Positions 1-9,243 of a stretch of DNA of 64,000 nt are shown here, in pieces. The first letter of the stretch is position 1, and every line of letters starts with the position of its first letter. Source of the stretch: Roseateles sp. SL47 (GTDB taxonomy: Bacteria > Pseudomonadota > Gammaproteobacteria > Burkholderiales > Burkholderiaceae_C); assembly GCF_026625885.1 (NCBI RefSeq), contig NZ_CP113068.1:868001-932000 (forward strand), written 5' to 3'. Made by a program: the position numbers and the translations under genes. A model generated the notes under the pieces. That model was not told the origin of the DNA. It saw only the letters and a program-made list of their open reading frames with translations, and ran no database searches.

Positions 1-928
1 CCAGTTCGCTGGCGATGAACAGATAACCGCCGCCGTTGTAGCGAATGTCCAGCACCAGGTCCGACACGTTCTGGCTCTTGAAGTCCTCCACCGCAGCAAT
101 CAACTGCGCTTCGGACGTGGCCACGTGGTCGTTGAAGACCATGTAGCCCACCTTCGCTCCGTCCCCGGCGGTGATCACCTGGCGCTTGAGCACCGGCGTC
201 TTGGTCACATTGCTGGCCACCAGAGTGACATCACGTGTGCCCCCGCCGTTGGGCGTCAGCACAAAACGGTGGCTGATGGTCGCACGCGACGGGAACAGCG
301 CTTCATTCAGCACGTCCACACCTGCGGCGGTGCTGTCATCGGCCCCCGTGCCGTCGGCAGTGACCAGCGTGTCACCCCGCTGCACGCCTGCGGCGGCGGC
401 CGGGCTGTTGGGCTCCACATAGGCGACACGGATCTTGCGCGGCGGCGTGGCCGAGGCCAGATGCCATTCCATGCCGTACCCCAGCACCACGCCGGAATCC
501 GACAGCGCATTCCACTCGCGGGTGGACATCACAAAGCTGAACTGGTCCTTGTGCTTGCCACTGCTGGTGATGGCGGGCGTCAGGAGCGCGGTGAAGTAGG
601 CATTCAGGGCGGCCCCCACATCGCTGCCACTGTATTCGGAAGCGCTGGCGTTGACGCTCGGGACTTCATCGCGCCAGAGGTACGCTTCATTCATGTAGGC
701 GCGCACCCAGTTCTTCTCAGTCGTCAGGCTGGCAGTGCGCAGGCTGGACGCTGCTTCCACGTTGTTGGCGGCGCATTGCTGGGCGTAGCTGCTGCTACCC
801 GTCGGCGGCGCGGAGCCGCCGCTGTCGCCATCGGAACCACCCCCACCGCCACAGGCTTGCAGAACCAGAATCGCTACGGCGCTGGCCACGGCCAGGCGCG
901 CGCGCCGCAGAGTTGCGGGCATCGTCAT
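1..928 (-). CDS. S41-family (C-terminal processing) peptidase lipoprotein, 3' end outside window
   Basis: Reading the minus strand from 928, about 309 codons stay open to the window edge. The N-terminus (MTMPATLRRARLAVASAVAI, then LVLQACGGGGG) is a lipoprotein signal with Cys in a lipobox and a Gly/Ser linker. A PDZ-like stretch follows (EPNSPAAAAGVQRGDTLVTA, about residues 155-175), then the start of an S41 core with VLDIRYNGGGY near the cut. These are hallmarks of S41 serine peptidases anchored in the outer membrane or periplasm; the catalytic Ser/Lys lie beyond the window. The start at 928 is chosen because GGAGGA sits about 7 nt upstream; ATG 922 is an in-frame alternative. Function beyond protein processing cannot be told. 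Confidence 0.85.
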   Translation of the reverse strand, partial: MTMPATLRRARLAVASAVAILVLQACGGGGGSDGDSGGSAPPTGSSSYAQQCAANNVEAASSLRTASLTTEKNWVRAYMNEAYLWRDEVPSVNASASEYSGSDVGAALNAYFTALLTPAITSSGKHKDQFSFVMSTREWNALSDSGVVLGYGMEWHLASATPPRKIRVAYVEPNSPAAAAGVQRGDTLVTADGTGADDSTAAGVDVLNEALFPSRATISHRFVLTPNGGGTRDVTLVASNVTKTPVLKRQVITAGDGAKVGYMVFNDHVATSEAQLIAAVEDFKSQNVSDLVLDIRYNGGGYLFIASEL

Positions 929-1045
929 CGAGCTTTCCTCCCTAGGGATGTGAAGCCCGCTTTTTATCGACTTGCCCACATCCGTTAACCAACTTGAAAT
1001 ACTTCGAGCGCGATTTATAGCCCCAAATCGAGGCCAGACAACGAC

Positions 1046-1225
1046 TTAAACAATTGGTTCCAACTTTAGGGTGATCTGCAGATCGCCCACACCGCTGGCG
1101 ATCAGCCGCAGACGGCGCAGACGCAGCCGGTGGAACTGCGGCGTGAGGTCCAGGCTGGCGCCGGGCTGTAGCGGGAGATCCTTCGGCCAGACGGACCGGG
1201 TGATCCAGACCTGACCCTCGTGGGC
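1046..1225 (-). pseudogene. DUF2917-like fragment, decayed
   Basis: Between the peptidase and hydrolase genes, the minus strand from 1225 to the stop at 1046-1048 reads a 59-residue stretch containing GQVWITRSVWPKDLPLQPGA and LRLIASGVGDLQITL. This resembles the GrVWlTrsgd-WLxxGdsL pattern of DUF2917 proteins of beta-proteobacteria. There is an in-frame stop just upstream (1226-1228) and no start codon, so it looks like a relic of a C-terminal part. The rest of 929-1294 holds only the promoter side of the peptidase gene and a C-rich run; nothing else is supported. Confidence 0.45.
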
Positions 1226-1294
1226 TTAAAAGCGGGTGAGGCTGCAAGCCTGCGCCTGCGTCGTCCCGTCCCGTCCCGGCCCGCGCGTGCCGAC

Positions 1295-2416
1295 CTACCC
1301 CTGCTGCCAGCTATCGCCGCGCGCCAGACCTTGCGGCTTCTTGAGCCGTTCCGCCGCTGCGACGTCCTCCAGCAGCCAGGCGCGCCACCAGTCGGTGGTG
1401 ACACTTTTGATCACGGCTGAGTGATGGTCGGCCAGGGTCTGCGCCTCGGCAGGCCGACCGCGCCCCATCAGACGCTGGGCACGGCCTGCGCCAGGATCCC
1501 CGCTGCCGCCGAAGGTCTTGTGGTCCGCCCCCTCCAGCCAGAGCTGTGCCTTGGCGCCGGCTGGCAGATGATCGTAGACGGCGCGTCGGTATTCGCCGGA
1601 GCGTTCTTCCCCGAGTGGGTCGCCGTCCAGGCTACCGGTCATGCAAAGCATCGGGCGGGTGATGGTGCGCAGCCCGTCCGGATGGGTGCCCGCCGCCGGA
1701 CTGAAGGCGGCAAACGCCTTGAACCGGGGCTCGGCCAGCTCGTCCCCCAGGCGAGCGGGAAAGGCGCGCCCGGCCACGGCCAGAGTGGTGTGGGCGCCGA
1801 ATGAATGGCCGGACATGCCCAGGGCGTCCGGCCGAATGCGTGCCCAGCCGGGCGCGCCAGATTGCTGCAGTTGCAGCAGCTGGGCCACGGCAAAACGCAC
1901 ATCACGGCAGCGCGCGACCAGTTGCTCCACCGTGGCCGCCGCCTTGACGGCGCGAAGCCCACCGGACCAGATCGCCCGGTCGCTCCCGGGATGCTGGATG
2001 TGCAGTGTCGCCATGCCGGCGTCGGCCCAGGCGCGGGCCCATTCCGTGCCGCTTTCAAGGCTGCCACCCAGGCCGTGCGAGAAGATGATCAGCGGGACCA
2101 AAGCTGGGTTGCTGGATGCGCTGCGGGTTGCGCTGCCGGTTGCGCCGGCGGACGCACCGCTAGATGCAGGATGGGATGAGCCCAAAGATGCACCAACCGC
2201 CGAGCGACCGGTCGAACCCGCAGCCGTGCCGGGCATGCGGAGGCGCCAGGGCACATCCCGCTGACGAGCGGCGTCCCGCCAAAGACCTTCCGTGACGGAG
2301 CCCGACTCCGTGCCACCCTGGCTGGCTTCGGCCTTGGACCAGGCGCCGGTGGGCAGGCCGGCCGCGAGAAGCGGCAGGGCTGTGATGCTGAGGAAGCGGC
2401 GGCGAATCATCTGCAT
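1295..2416 (-). CDS. Alpha/beta hydrolase, PAF-acetylhydrolase/dienelactone hydrolase-like, exported
   Basis: A 373-residue protein with a twin-arginine-like N-terminus (RRRFLSITALPLLAAGLPTG) suggesting export. After a Ser/Ala/Gly-rich linker (about residues 70-105) comes LIIFSHGLGGS (oxyanion region), and GHSFGAHTT near residue 205 gives the nucleophile Ser. A C-terminal GADHKTF supplies a plausible catalytic His. This order matches the large hydrolase family that includes bacterial PAF-acetylhydrolase-like lipases; the substrate is unknown. Monocistronic by spacing. The ribosome site at 2416 is weak, and the in-frame ATG at 2410 is a possible alternative start. Confidence 0.8.
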   Translation of the reverse strand: MQMIRRRFLSITALPLLAAGLPTGAWSKAEASQGGTESGSVTEGLWRDAARQRDVPWRLRMPGTAAGSTGRSAVGASLGSSHPASSGASAGATGSATRSASSNPALVPLIIFSHGLGGSLESGTEWARAWADAGMATLHIQHPGSDRAIWSGGLRAVKAAATVEQLVARCRDVRFAVAQLLQLQQSGAPGWARIRPDALGMSGHSFGAHTTLAVAGRAFPARLGDELAEPRFKAFAAFSPAAGTHPDGLRTITRPMLCMTGSLDGDPLGEERSGEYRRAVYDHLPAGAKAQLWLEGADHKTFGGSGDPGAGRAQRLMGRGRPAEAQTLADHHSAVIKSVTTDWWRAWLLEDVAAAERLKKPQGLARGDSWQQG

Positions 2417-2586
2417 GGCTTATTGTGCAGATCTTGTCTGTGCTGCTGCGGGAATTTACGCGGTGATCACCAGCGACTTACCAAGCCTTTACCGGCTTCC
2501 CGCACCACCGCACCACTGCACGCCAAACACCAAACACCACGCCACCGCTTGAGCGCTTTGGCGCTTGACCGCCGTGCAGCGCAGGC

Positions 2587-3558
2587 TTACGCCCCTGGCG
2601 CCGCCCGCTCGGGCCGCACCGTCTTCAGCCTCAGCGCCCAGCAGACCCCACCCACCAGCAGCAGCACCCCCGCCACCGACAACGGGCTGGACCACTCGCC
2701 CCGCAGCACTTGCGCATAAGCCAGCGCCGACAGCGTTTCAAACACGATCAACTGCCCGACCAGGGCGGTCGGCAGGCGCTGGCTGGCCTCATTCCAGCAC
2801 AGGGTGCCCAGCCAGGAGGCCAGCAGCCCGACTGCCAGCATCAGCCCGATGTAAGCCCAGGGCCGGGGCCCGGCCGGCATCGCAAAGTCCACAGGCAACA
2901 CCGCCACGCCGGCTCCTTGCAACACCCCGATCGCCAGGAAGGCCAGCAGCGCCATCGGCAGTGTCACCAGGCCCTGTGCCGTGGCCCAGGCGCGGGGGCT
3001 GCGGTCCGTGTGGGTGCGCAACCAGTCCGCATTGCGGATGGGGTACCAGGTCCAGCAGGCCACGGCCACCACGGCCAACAAGGCCCCTTGCAGATATCGG
3101 GCGCGGTCGCCCACGGCCACCGCCGCCTGCTCCACCTGATTCACACAGGCGATGCCTGCGGCGATCAGCAGCAACGCGGGTGCCAGTTGCCGCCAGCGGT
3201 AGTGGCCATCCCGAACGGCGTTGCGCCGGTTTGAACACAGCGCAATCACCACCGGCAAGGTGCCGATCAGCATCGTCGGCAACGGGCCCCCAGCGCGCTG
3301 GATGGCGGCGGACAGCGTCAGGTAGTAGAGAAAGTTTCCGACGGCGCTGAGGCGGCAGGCGGACCACCAGTCAGCCCGGCTGAGCCGGGCAAGTTCGCAC
3401 CGGTCCAACAGGGCCAGCGGCACGGCGATCAAACCAAACGCCAGGTAGCGCCCGGCCGTGAGCAGGGCCGCCGGGTAATCCGGCAACAGCAGGGGCGCCA
3501 CAAACACCAGGCCCCACATCAGCCCAGCCGCCAGCGCAAACAGACATCCGATCCACAT
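2587..3558 (-). CDS. DMT-superfamily (EamA) transporter
   Basis: A 323-residue integral membrane protein with about ten hydrophobic segments in two halves, typical of EamA/DMT metabolite exporters (for example WIGCLFALAAGLMWG at the start, and a second half from GALLAVVAVACWTWY). The length fits the family. It lies 22 nt downstream of an AraC-type regulator gene on the same strand, so it is probably the regulator's target and part of a two-gene unit. Substrate cannot be read from sequence; family members export amino acids and related metabolites. Confidence 0.85.
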   Translation of the reverse strand: MWIGCLFALAAGLMWGLVFVAPLLLPDYPAALLTAGRYLAFGLIAVPLALLDRCELARLSRADWWSACRLSAVGNFLYYLTLSAAIQRAGGPLPTMLIGTLPVVIALCSNRRNAVRDGHYRWRQLAPALLLIAAGIACVNQVEQAAVAVGDRARYLQGALLAVVAVACWTWYPIRNADWLRTHTDRSPRAWATAQGLVTLPMALLAFLAIGVLQGAGVAVLPVDFAMPAGPRPWAYIGLMLAVGLLASWLGTLCWNEASQRLPTALVGQLIVFETLSALAYAQVLRGEWSSPLSVAGVLLLVGGVCWALRLKTVRPERAAPGA

Positions 3559-3579
3559 GCCTGGCAGTGTGCCCGGGCT

Positions 3580-4407
3580 TCAGCGGCGCGGTCTTGTACC
3601 CAATTGCTGCTGATAGCGGGCGGGAGTGACGCCGTAGCGGCAGGCAAAGTTGCGGGTGAGATGGGCCTGGTCGGTCAGGCCGACGGCGGCGGCCACCCCA
3701 GCGGGGGCCTCCCCACGCGCCAGCAGCCGCTTGGCTTCATTGAGCCGAAGCGCCATCAAGGCCTGCTGCGGCGTGGCGTGGTGATGGGCCTTGAAGCTGC
3801 GCAGGAAATGAAACGGGCTGAGGCCGGCCACGGCGGCCAGGGTGCCGGTATCCAGGCTCTGATCGAGATGGGCCCGCATGTAGTCGATCACGCCCTGGAA
3901 ACGCGGCGTGGCGCCGTCCCGATGCACCGGCGCACGACGCGCGTGGCGGCTCAGGCTCTGCACCAGTTCCAGCAGGGCACTGTCGAAGGCCAGCGGCTCG
4001 CGGGCCTGCCACAGCGTGGCGATCAGTGCGGCCGCCCGGGTGGCTGCGGCGGCGTCAAACGCCACGGCGGCATCAAATCGCCAGGCAGGGCCGCCATACA
4101 AGCGGCTGAGCAGCGCTTCATCCAGATAGACCATGCGGTAGCCCCAGGCCTGCGGTGTGGCGGCCTCCCCGGTGTGGATGTCCTCCGGATTCATCAGCAT
4201 CAGCGTCGCGCTGGGCGCGAGATGCTCACCGCCGCGCCAGCGAAAGCGCCCGACACCCTCGGTGATGGCACCCAGCCCGTAGGCTTCATGGGTGTGGGGG
4301 TCGAAACTGTGGCGAAGGATGTGGGCATGGTAGAGCTCCACCCCCTCGCGGTGGGCAGGGCGGCGGTACTCGGCCTGGTCTTCGGCATGCTCGAATGAGG
4401 GCGGCAT
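3580..4407 (-). CDS. AraC-family transcriptional regulator (cupin sensor)
   Basis: 275 residues: an N-terminal AraC-binding cupin domain (HILRHSFDPHTHEAYGLG; metal-like HxH) and a C-terminal double helix-turn-helix from about residue 170 (DQSLDTGTLAAVAGLSPFHF, then AAAVGLTDQAHLTRNFACRY, ending in GVTPARYQQQ). This is the layout of regulators next to LysE/EamA amino-acid exporters. It is followed at 22 nt by the EamA gene, which it likely controls. The effector is unknown. Confidence 0.87.
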   Translation of the reverse strand: MPPSFEHAEDQAEYRRPAHREGVELYHAHILRHSFDPHTHEAYGLGAITEGVGRFRWRGGEHLAPSATLMLMNPEDIHTGEAATPQAWGYRMVYLDEALLSRLYGGPAWRFDAAVAFDAAAATRAAALIATLWQAREPLAFDSALLELVQSLSRHARRAPVHRDGATPRFQGVIDYMRAHLDQSLDTGTLAAVAGLSPFHFLRSFKAHHHATPQQALMALRLNEAKRLLARGEAPAGVAAAVGLTDQAHLTRNFACRYGVTPARYQQQLGTRPRR

Positions 4408-4456
4408 GGCCGTAGTCTAGGCGGGCTCGGCAGTGCGCTCGTGTGGTGTCCCGCAA

Positions 4457-5485
4457 CTAGAGCATCCCCGGTGTCATTCCCGTCCAGCGCCGGAACGAGC
4501 GGCGGAAGTTGCTCTTGTCATGGAATCCCAACGAGCGGGCGACGGCCTCGCCTCGCTGCCCGTGCAGGGCCATCAGGTAGAGCGCGGCCTGGGCACGGAC
4601 CTGATCCAGTTGCGCCTGGTAGTGCGTGCCCGACAGGGCCAGTTGGCGCTTCAGCGTGGCGGGGCTGATGTTGAAACGGCGTGCGCAAGCGTCCAAGGTG
4701 GGCACCTCGCCCAGCGACAACAGCAGATGGTCATCCAGGGCCGCCAGTTGGCCCCGCCACAGGGCCTGTGGGTCCGCCCCCTGCGCCAGCGCATTGGCCG
4801 CCATGGCCGACGGCCTCGCCGCAGCCGGCCACGCTTGCAGCGCCTCCGCCAGCGGCAGCCGCATGGCGTCCACCTGGCAGCCAAACTGCAGGTCGGTGCC
4901 GAGATAGGCCGCATGCTGCGACAGCTCCCGCGGCCGCGTGCGGTTGAAACTGAAACGCCAGCGCAGCGGCTGCCCACCCAGCCAATGCGCCAGTGCAACA
5001 ACAGCGGTCATCTGCATGTCCACCAGCAACGGTTGCAGCGCCGGTGGTGCGCCGCAGGCTTCGGTCCAGACCAGCAGCAGCTCATCGCCGGTTTCCAGCA
5101 GACGGGGCGTCAACAGCGGCGACAGGCGGGCCGCATAGGCACACAGCACCCGCAGGGCATGACGCAGATCGGTGGCCTGCTGAAGGGCCTGGCTGGCCAG
5201 CCCATAGTGACCCGGCAAGCTGAGCTGGCCCAGCACAAAACCGACATCACGCGCGTGCCCCTGCAACGCGGCCAACATGCTCAGCAACTGGCGCGGCGAG
5301 AGCATCTGCCCGGGAGACAGGCCCAGCGGGGTCAGCCACTCCTGCACCGCCAACCCGCGGCTGTGGGCCAATTCAGCCAGCAGCGCCCCCTGGTAGGCCC
5401 ACGGGATAAAGGCGGTGTCCGCGCCGTAATGCGGCGGCGTCCCGGCGGGCAAGCTGCTGCGCAGCAGCGCCAGGGCCTCGCTCAC
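4457..5485 (-). CDS. AraC-family regulator with AraC-type arabinose-binding-like N-terminal domain
   Basis: 342 residues using a GTG start at 5485 whose GTGA overlaps the stop of the upstream degenerate-GGDEF gene, so the two are translationally coupled. The N-terminal 200 residues (LTPLGLSPGQMLSPRQLLSM and onward) match the 'Arabinose_bd' sensor domain of OruR/ArgR-like AraC regulators. The C-terminal HTH_18 is clear (CARRFNISPATLKRQLALSG, AVARSLGFHDKSNFRRSFRR, then WTGMTPGML). The protein can be extended in frame to 5560, but that extension lies inside the neighbouring gene. Target genes are unknown. Confidence 0.82.
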   Translation of the reverse strand: MSEALALLRSSLPAGTPPHYGADTAFIPWAYQGALLAELAHSRGLAVQEWLTPLGLSPGQMLSPRQLLSMLAALQGHARDVGFVLGQLSLPGHYGLASQALQQATDLRHALRVLCAYAARLSPLLTPRLLETGDELLLVWTEACGAPPALQPLLVDMQMTAVVALAHWLGGQPLRWRFSFNRTRPRELSQHAAYLGTDLQFGCQVDAMRLPLAEALQAWPAAARPSAMAANALAQGADPQALWRGQLAALDDHLLLSLGEVPTLDACARRFNISPATLKRQLALSGTHYQAQLDQVRAQAALYLMALHGQRGEAVARSLGFHDKSNFRRSFRRWTGMTPGML

Positions 5486-6411
5486 CGCAGTTGCTCCACC
5501 AGGCGCAGAAGCTGAACTTCGGCATCTTCCGAGCGGCCCAGTGGCGCGTGGGCCATGCACGACTCAAGCCGTACCCGGGTCCGCCCATCGGCGCAGGGGT
5601 GCACATGGGCGGACAGAGCGGCCAGCAGATCGTCCGCCATGGTGCGGTCGGCAGCGGGCAGCAGCGCCACAAAGCGGTCGGCGGCGTAGCGGCACAGCAG
5701 GTCCCCCGGCCGCAGTTGCAGCAACAGCAGTGGGCCGGTGGCCTGCAGCAGCCGGTCCGCCTCGGCCAATCCGTGTTGACGGGAGAGTGCGGGCAGATCC
5801 GCCCACCCCAGCATCACCAGCGTGGCAGGCTCCCCGCTGTGCTGCTGCCGGCGCAGCTGGTCCAGCAGATAGGCGCCATCACCGAGCTGGGTGAGGCGGT
5901 CGATCTGGTCATGCTCCCGGTAGGCCCGCTCCCGGCCGCTACGCATGGCATTGAGCGCCAGTTGCTCCTGACGCCACAGATGCAGGCCCCAGGTCAGGGC
6001 GATCATGCCCACCAGGTGGAAGCTGGATTCCATGCCCAGCAGCAGCGTGTAATCACGCGGCAGCTTCCAGAACTCATCCATCAGGTCGGCCCAGCCGCCC
6101 ATCAGCATGCCGGCCAGCCCCAGACACAGCCAGGTGGTGACCCGGCCCGCCGGCCGGCTGGCCCGCAACTGCACCAGCCAGAGCGACAACAGCGCCACCA
6201 CCAGCCCTTCGCTGAGAATGTCGATCCACCGCCAGATCGCCACCGGCTTGGCAACCGCCCAATGTGCAAACAGCCAGGTGATGCCGCACATCACCAGCAT
6301 CAGCGCGTGACCAAAATGGCGCGATCCCGCCACCGGGGCGAGCACGAGCGGCGGACGCGGCAGCACGAGTTTCATGGCGCACCATGCTATGAAGGCTTTG
6401 TGACAGTTCAT
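5482..6411 (-). CDS. Membrane protein with degenerate GGDEF domain
   Basis: 309 residues (start at 6411, or ATG at 6375 just before the first hydrophobic stretch). Four to five transmembrane helices (about residues 35-150), then a GGDEF-like domain beginning DRLTQLGDGAYLLDQL, where DxLTxLxNR is expected. The signature loop reads YAADRFVAL instead of GGDEF, so diguanylate cyclase activity is very unlikely. It may act as a c-di-GMP-independent sensor or scaffold. It shares a GTGA overlap with the AraC regulator downstream, which suggests the pair acts together. Confidence 0.72.
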   Translation of the reverse strand: MNCHKAFIAWCAMKLVLPRPPLVLAPVAGSRHFGHALMLVMCGITWLFAHWAVAKPVAIWRWIDILSEGLVVALLSLWLVQLRASRPAGRVTTWLCLGLAGMLMGGWADLMDEFWKLPRDYTLLLGMESSFHLVGMIALTWGLHLWRQEQLALNAMRSGRERAYREHDQIDRLTQLGDGAYLLDQLRRQQHSGEPATLVMLGWADLPALSRQHGLAEADRLLQATGPLLLLQLRPGDLLCRYAADRFVALLPAADRTMADDLLAALSAHVHPCADGRTRVRLESCMAHAPLGRSEDAEVQLLRLVEQLR

Positions 6412-6563
6412 GGGGGCTGCGCCCCAGGGGGTGCAAACAGCTCACGGCGCGGGGCGGAATGCGCTGTACGGCAGCCGGCATGGCGCGGATGCCGCACTGT
6501 CACGCAAGCGCCATGCAGGGTTTTGATCATCCGCTCCCATTGCTGACTCACCCACCCCTGACC

Positions 6564-9233
6564 ATGCGCACCCCGCCTCGCCCTACCCTGCTCGCCCTGT
6601 GCCTCTCCAGCCTGTGGCTGCCACCGGCCCTGGCCCAACAGTCCGGCCCGGCTGCGGCTGCGCCGGCCACGGCAGCGTCTGCGGCTGCCACTGGAAGTTC
6701 CGCTTCGGCTGCCGGTTCGAGAACTCCGGCATCCACTGCGGCTTCCACTTCGGCTTCCACTTCGGTGTCAGCGGCTGCCGCCCCCTCCACAGCCGCGTCC
6801 GGTGCGGCCGGCACCCACAATCCGCAGAAACTCGAAACGGTCGTGACCGTCGGCCAGGCTGCCGCCCTGCGCTCGGCGGTGGACAAGCAGGCGTCCGCCA
6901 GCGGCATCGTCAACGTCGTGCATGCCGACGGCATCGGCCAACTGCCGGACAACAATGCCGCCGAAGCGCTGGCCCGTCTGCCGGGCGTGTCGGTGGAACG
7001 TGATCAGGGCGAAGGCCGATTCATCCGGGTGCGCGGCCTGGGGCCCGACTACAACATGGTCACCATCAACGGTGCCGTGGCACCGGCCTCGCAATCGGAC
7101 AAGCGCGCACCCGGGCTGGACCTGGTACCCGCTGGCCTGATCCGCTCGCTGGAGGTCGACAAGACGCTGATGCCGGAGCAGGACGCCAACTCACTGGGCG
7201 GCACCGTCACGGTCCGCACGCTGAGCGCATTTGACCAACCGGGCCGCCTCTTCACCCTGGAGGCTGGAGGCAACTACGACGCCAATGCCGGCAAGACCCG
7301 TCCCCGTGGATCGGTGGCTTTTGCCGACCGCTTCGCCGGTGGCACGCTGGGCCTGGCCGTGGCCGTCTCCGCCGACCAGCGCCGCTTCGCCAGCGACAAC
7401 GTCGAGACCGGCGGCGACTGGGACGGCGGCAAGCTCAACAGCTTTGAGCTGCGTCGTTACGAGATCACCCGTGAGCGCGTGGGCGCTGCGCTGAACCTGG
7501 ACTATCGTCCGGACGCGTCCAACCTCTTCTACCTGCGCAGCTTCAGCAGCCGCTTCACCGATCAGGAAAACCGCCAGTCGATGAAAGTGGAATTCGACGA
7601 GGCGCAAGCGCCCGGGGAGACCGGCGACGGCACCGTCAGCCGTGGCCTCAAGCAACGTCGGGAGGTCAACAAGTCGTCGGCCGTGGTGCTGGGGACCGAG
7701 CTGACACGCGGCGTGTGGAAAGCCTGGGGTGAAGTGGGTGCTGGCCGCGCCAGCGAAGACAAGCCGGACACGCTCAGTTCGTCGTCCTTCACGGCGGATT
7801 TTTCCGGGTTGGGTTACACCAGCACCGTACGCACGATGCCCACCTCGGTGGCGGGCCTCAACGACGCCGCCAACTACAGCTTCAACAAGGCCAAGATGGA
7901 GCAGAGCCACGCCACCGACGAGGTGCGGCATGCCAAGGTGGATCTGCAGCGGGAGCTGGAGATTGCCGGCTGGGACGTCGATCTCAAGGCCGGCCTGAAG
8001 GCCACCCGGCGTGACAAGGACAATGAGCAGGAGGTGTTTGCCCCCACCGCCAAGGCACTGAAGAAGGCGCCCTACAGCCTGACCTCGTCGCAACTCAAGC
8101 TGGGCAACTTCCTCACTGGCGGCTCGGTGGACTACCCCTGGACCTCCTTCGGGCCGGCCATCGATGCGGGCAAGCTGCGCGCACTGTATGCCGGTTCGCT
8201 GCAGGACTTCCGCGATGACGTTGATTCCGAAGTCAACGACTACCGCATGCGCGAGCGCACTGACGCTGGTTATCTGCAGGCGAAGATCGAGCAAGGCGGC
8301 ACGCAGTGGATTGCGGGCGTGCGGGGTGAACGGGTGCGCTTCGAAGCGGACGGCATGTCCTCCGCCGATGACACCTTGACGCCCACCCACACCAGCAACA
8401 GCACCCATCGCTGGCTGCCCGCCCTGCTGCTGCGCCAGCAGATGAGCGCGGACACGGTGCTGCGGGCAGCCATCACTCACAGCATGGTGCGGCCGTCGTT
8501 TGACCAGCTCAGCCCTGGCGTGACCATCGACGGCGATGAGGCCACCCTGGGCAACCCGCAGCTCAAGCCGCTGCGCTCACGCAACCTGGACCTGGGCGTG
8601 GAGCGGCGGCTGGGCCGTGATGGTGCGGTGTCGGCCTATGTCTTCCACAAGCAGATCCGCAATTTCGCATTCCAGACGGATCTGGCGGGCACGGCGGGTT
8701 GGGAAGGCTTCAGCCATGTGGAGACCTTTGCCAATGGCGGCAATGCCACCGTGCGCGGGCTGGAACTGTCCTGGAGCCAGGCGCTGAGCACCCTGCCGGC
8801 GCCGTGGAACGGGCTGGTGGTGGGGGCCAATGGCAGCTTTGTTCGCTCACGCGCCACCATCGGCGGTTACGACAGCGGTGTGTATACCGAGCGCCGCATC
8901 GCCTTGCCCAGCCAGTCGGACCGCAGCATCAACCTCAGCCTCGGCTGGGAATCGCCGGCATTTGCCGCCCGCCTGGCACTCAATCACAAGTCGCCGTATC
9001 TGCTGGAGGTGGGCGATGTGCTGGACGCGTCGCAGGACCGGCGCGTGGACACCCAGAACCAATTGGATGCCTCGATGCGCATCCGCCTGGCCAAGGGCTT
9101 GGACCTGCATCTGGAAGCCCTCAATCTGAGCAATGAGCGTTACTACGTCTACCAGGGCGACAAGGCGCACAACGTGCAGTACGAGCGCTACGGCCGGGCT
9201 TACAAGGTCAGCGTGAAGCTGGCGATGTTCTAA
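6564..9233 (+). CDS. TonB-dependent receptor (Caulobacter-type, TIGR01782-like), linked to phytase
   Basis: 889 residues from ATG 6564, which begins a good signal peptide (MRTPPRPTLLALCLSSLWLP, cut after ALAQ). A 55-residue Ala/Ser/Thr low-complexity stretch follows, then the plug domain (LPDNNAAEALARLPGVSVER, IRVRGLGPDYNMVTINGA, SLGGTVTVRTLSAF) and a large beta-barrel ending in an aromatic residue (KVSVKLAMF). The plug motifs are those of the TIGR01782 group, which imports carbohydrates and other large nutrients. The next gene, 10 nt away, is a beta-propeller phytase, so inositol phosphate or its breakdown product is the likely ligand (inference). Confidence 0.88.
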   Translation: MRTPPRPTLLALCLSSLWLPPALAQQSGPAAAAPATAASAAATGSSASAAGSRTPASTAASTSASTSVSAAAAPSTAASGAAGTHNPQKLETVVTVGQAAALRSAVDKQASASGIVNVVHADGIGQLPDNNAAEALARLPGVSVERDQGEGRFIRVRGLGPDYNMVTINGAVAPASQSDKRAPGLDLVPAGLIRSLEVDKTLMPEQDANSLGGTVTVRTLSAFDQPGRLFTLEAGGNYDANAGKTRPRGSVAFADRFAGGTLGLAVAVSADQRRFASDNVETGGDWDGGKLNSFELRRYEITRERVGAALNLDYRPDASNLFYLRSFSSRFTDQENRQSMKVEFDEAQAPGETGDGTVSRGLKQRREVNKSSAVVLGTELTRGVWKAWGEVGAGRASEDKPDTLSSSSFTADFSGLGYTSTVRTMPTSVAGLNDAANYSFNKAKMEQSHATDEVRHAKVDLQRELEIAGWDVDLKAGLKATRRDKDNEQEVFAPTAKALKKAPYSLTSSQLKLGNFLTGGSVDYPWTSFGPAIDAGKLRALYAGSLQDFRDDVDSEVNDYRMRERTDAGYLQAKIEQGGTQWIAGVRGERVRFEADGMSSADDTLTPTHTSNSTHRWLPALLLRQQMSADTVLRAAITHSMVRPSFDQLSPGVTIDGDEATLGNPQLKPLRSRNLDLGVERRLGRDGAVSAYVFHKQIRNFAFQTDLAGTAGWEGFSHVETFANGGNATVRGLELSWSQALSTLPAPWNGLVVGANGSFVRSRATIGGYDSGVYTERRIALPSQSDRSINLSLGWESPAFAARLALNHKSPYLLEVGDVLDASQDRRVDTQNQLDASMRIRLAKGLDLHLEALNLSNERYYVYQGDKAHNVQYERYGRAYKVSVKLAMF

Positions 9234-9243
9234 GGGGTTCGGC

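Noticed and set aside
7191..8480. A 429-codon minus-strand open frame opposite the first TonB receptor
   Set aside because: Shadow frame; no start signal and no protein-like domain pattern.
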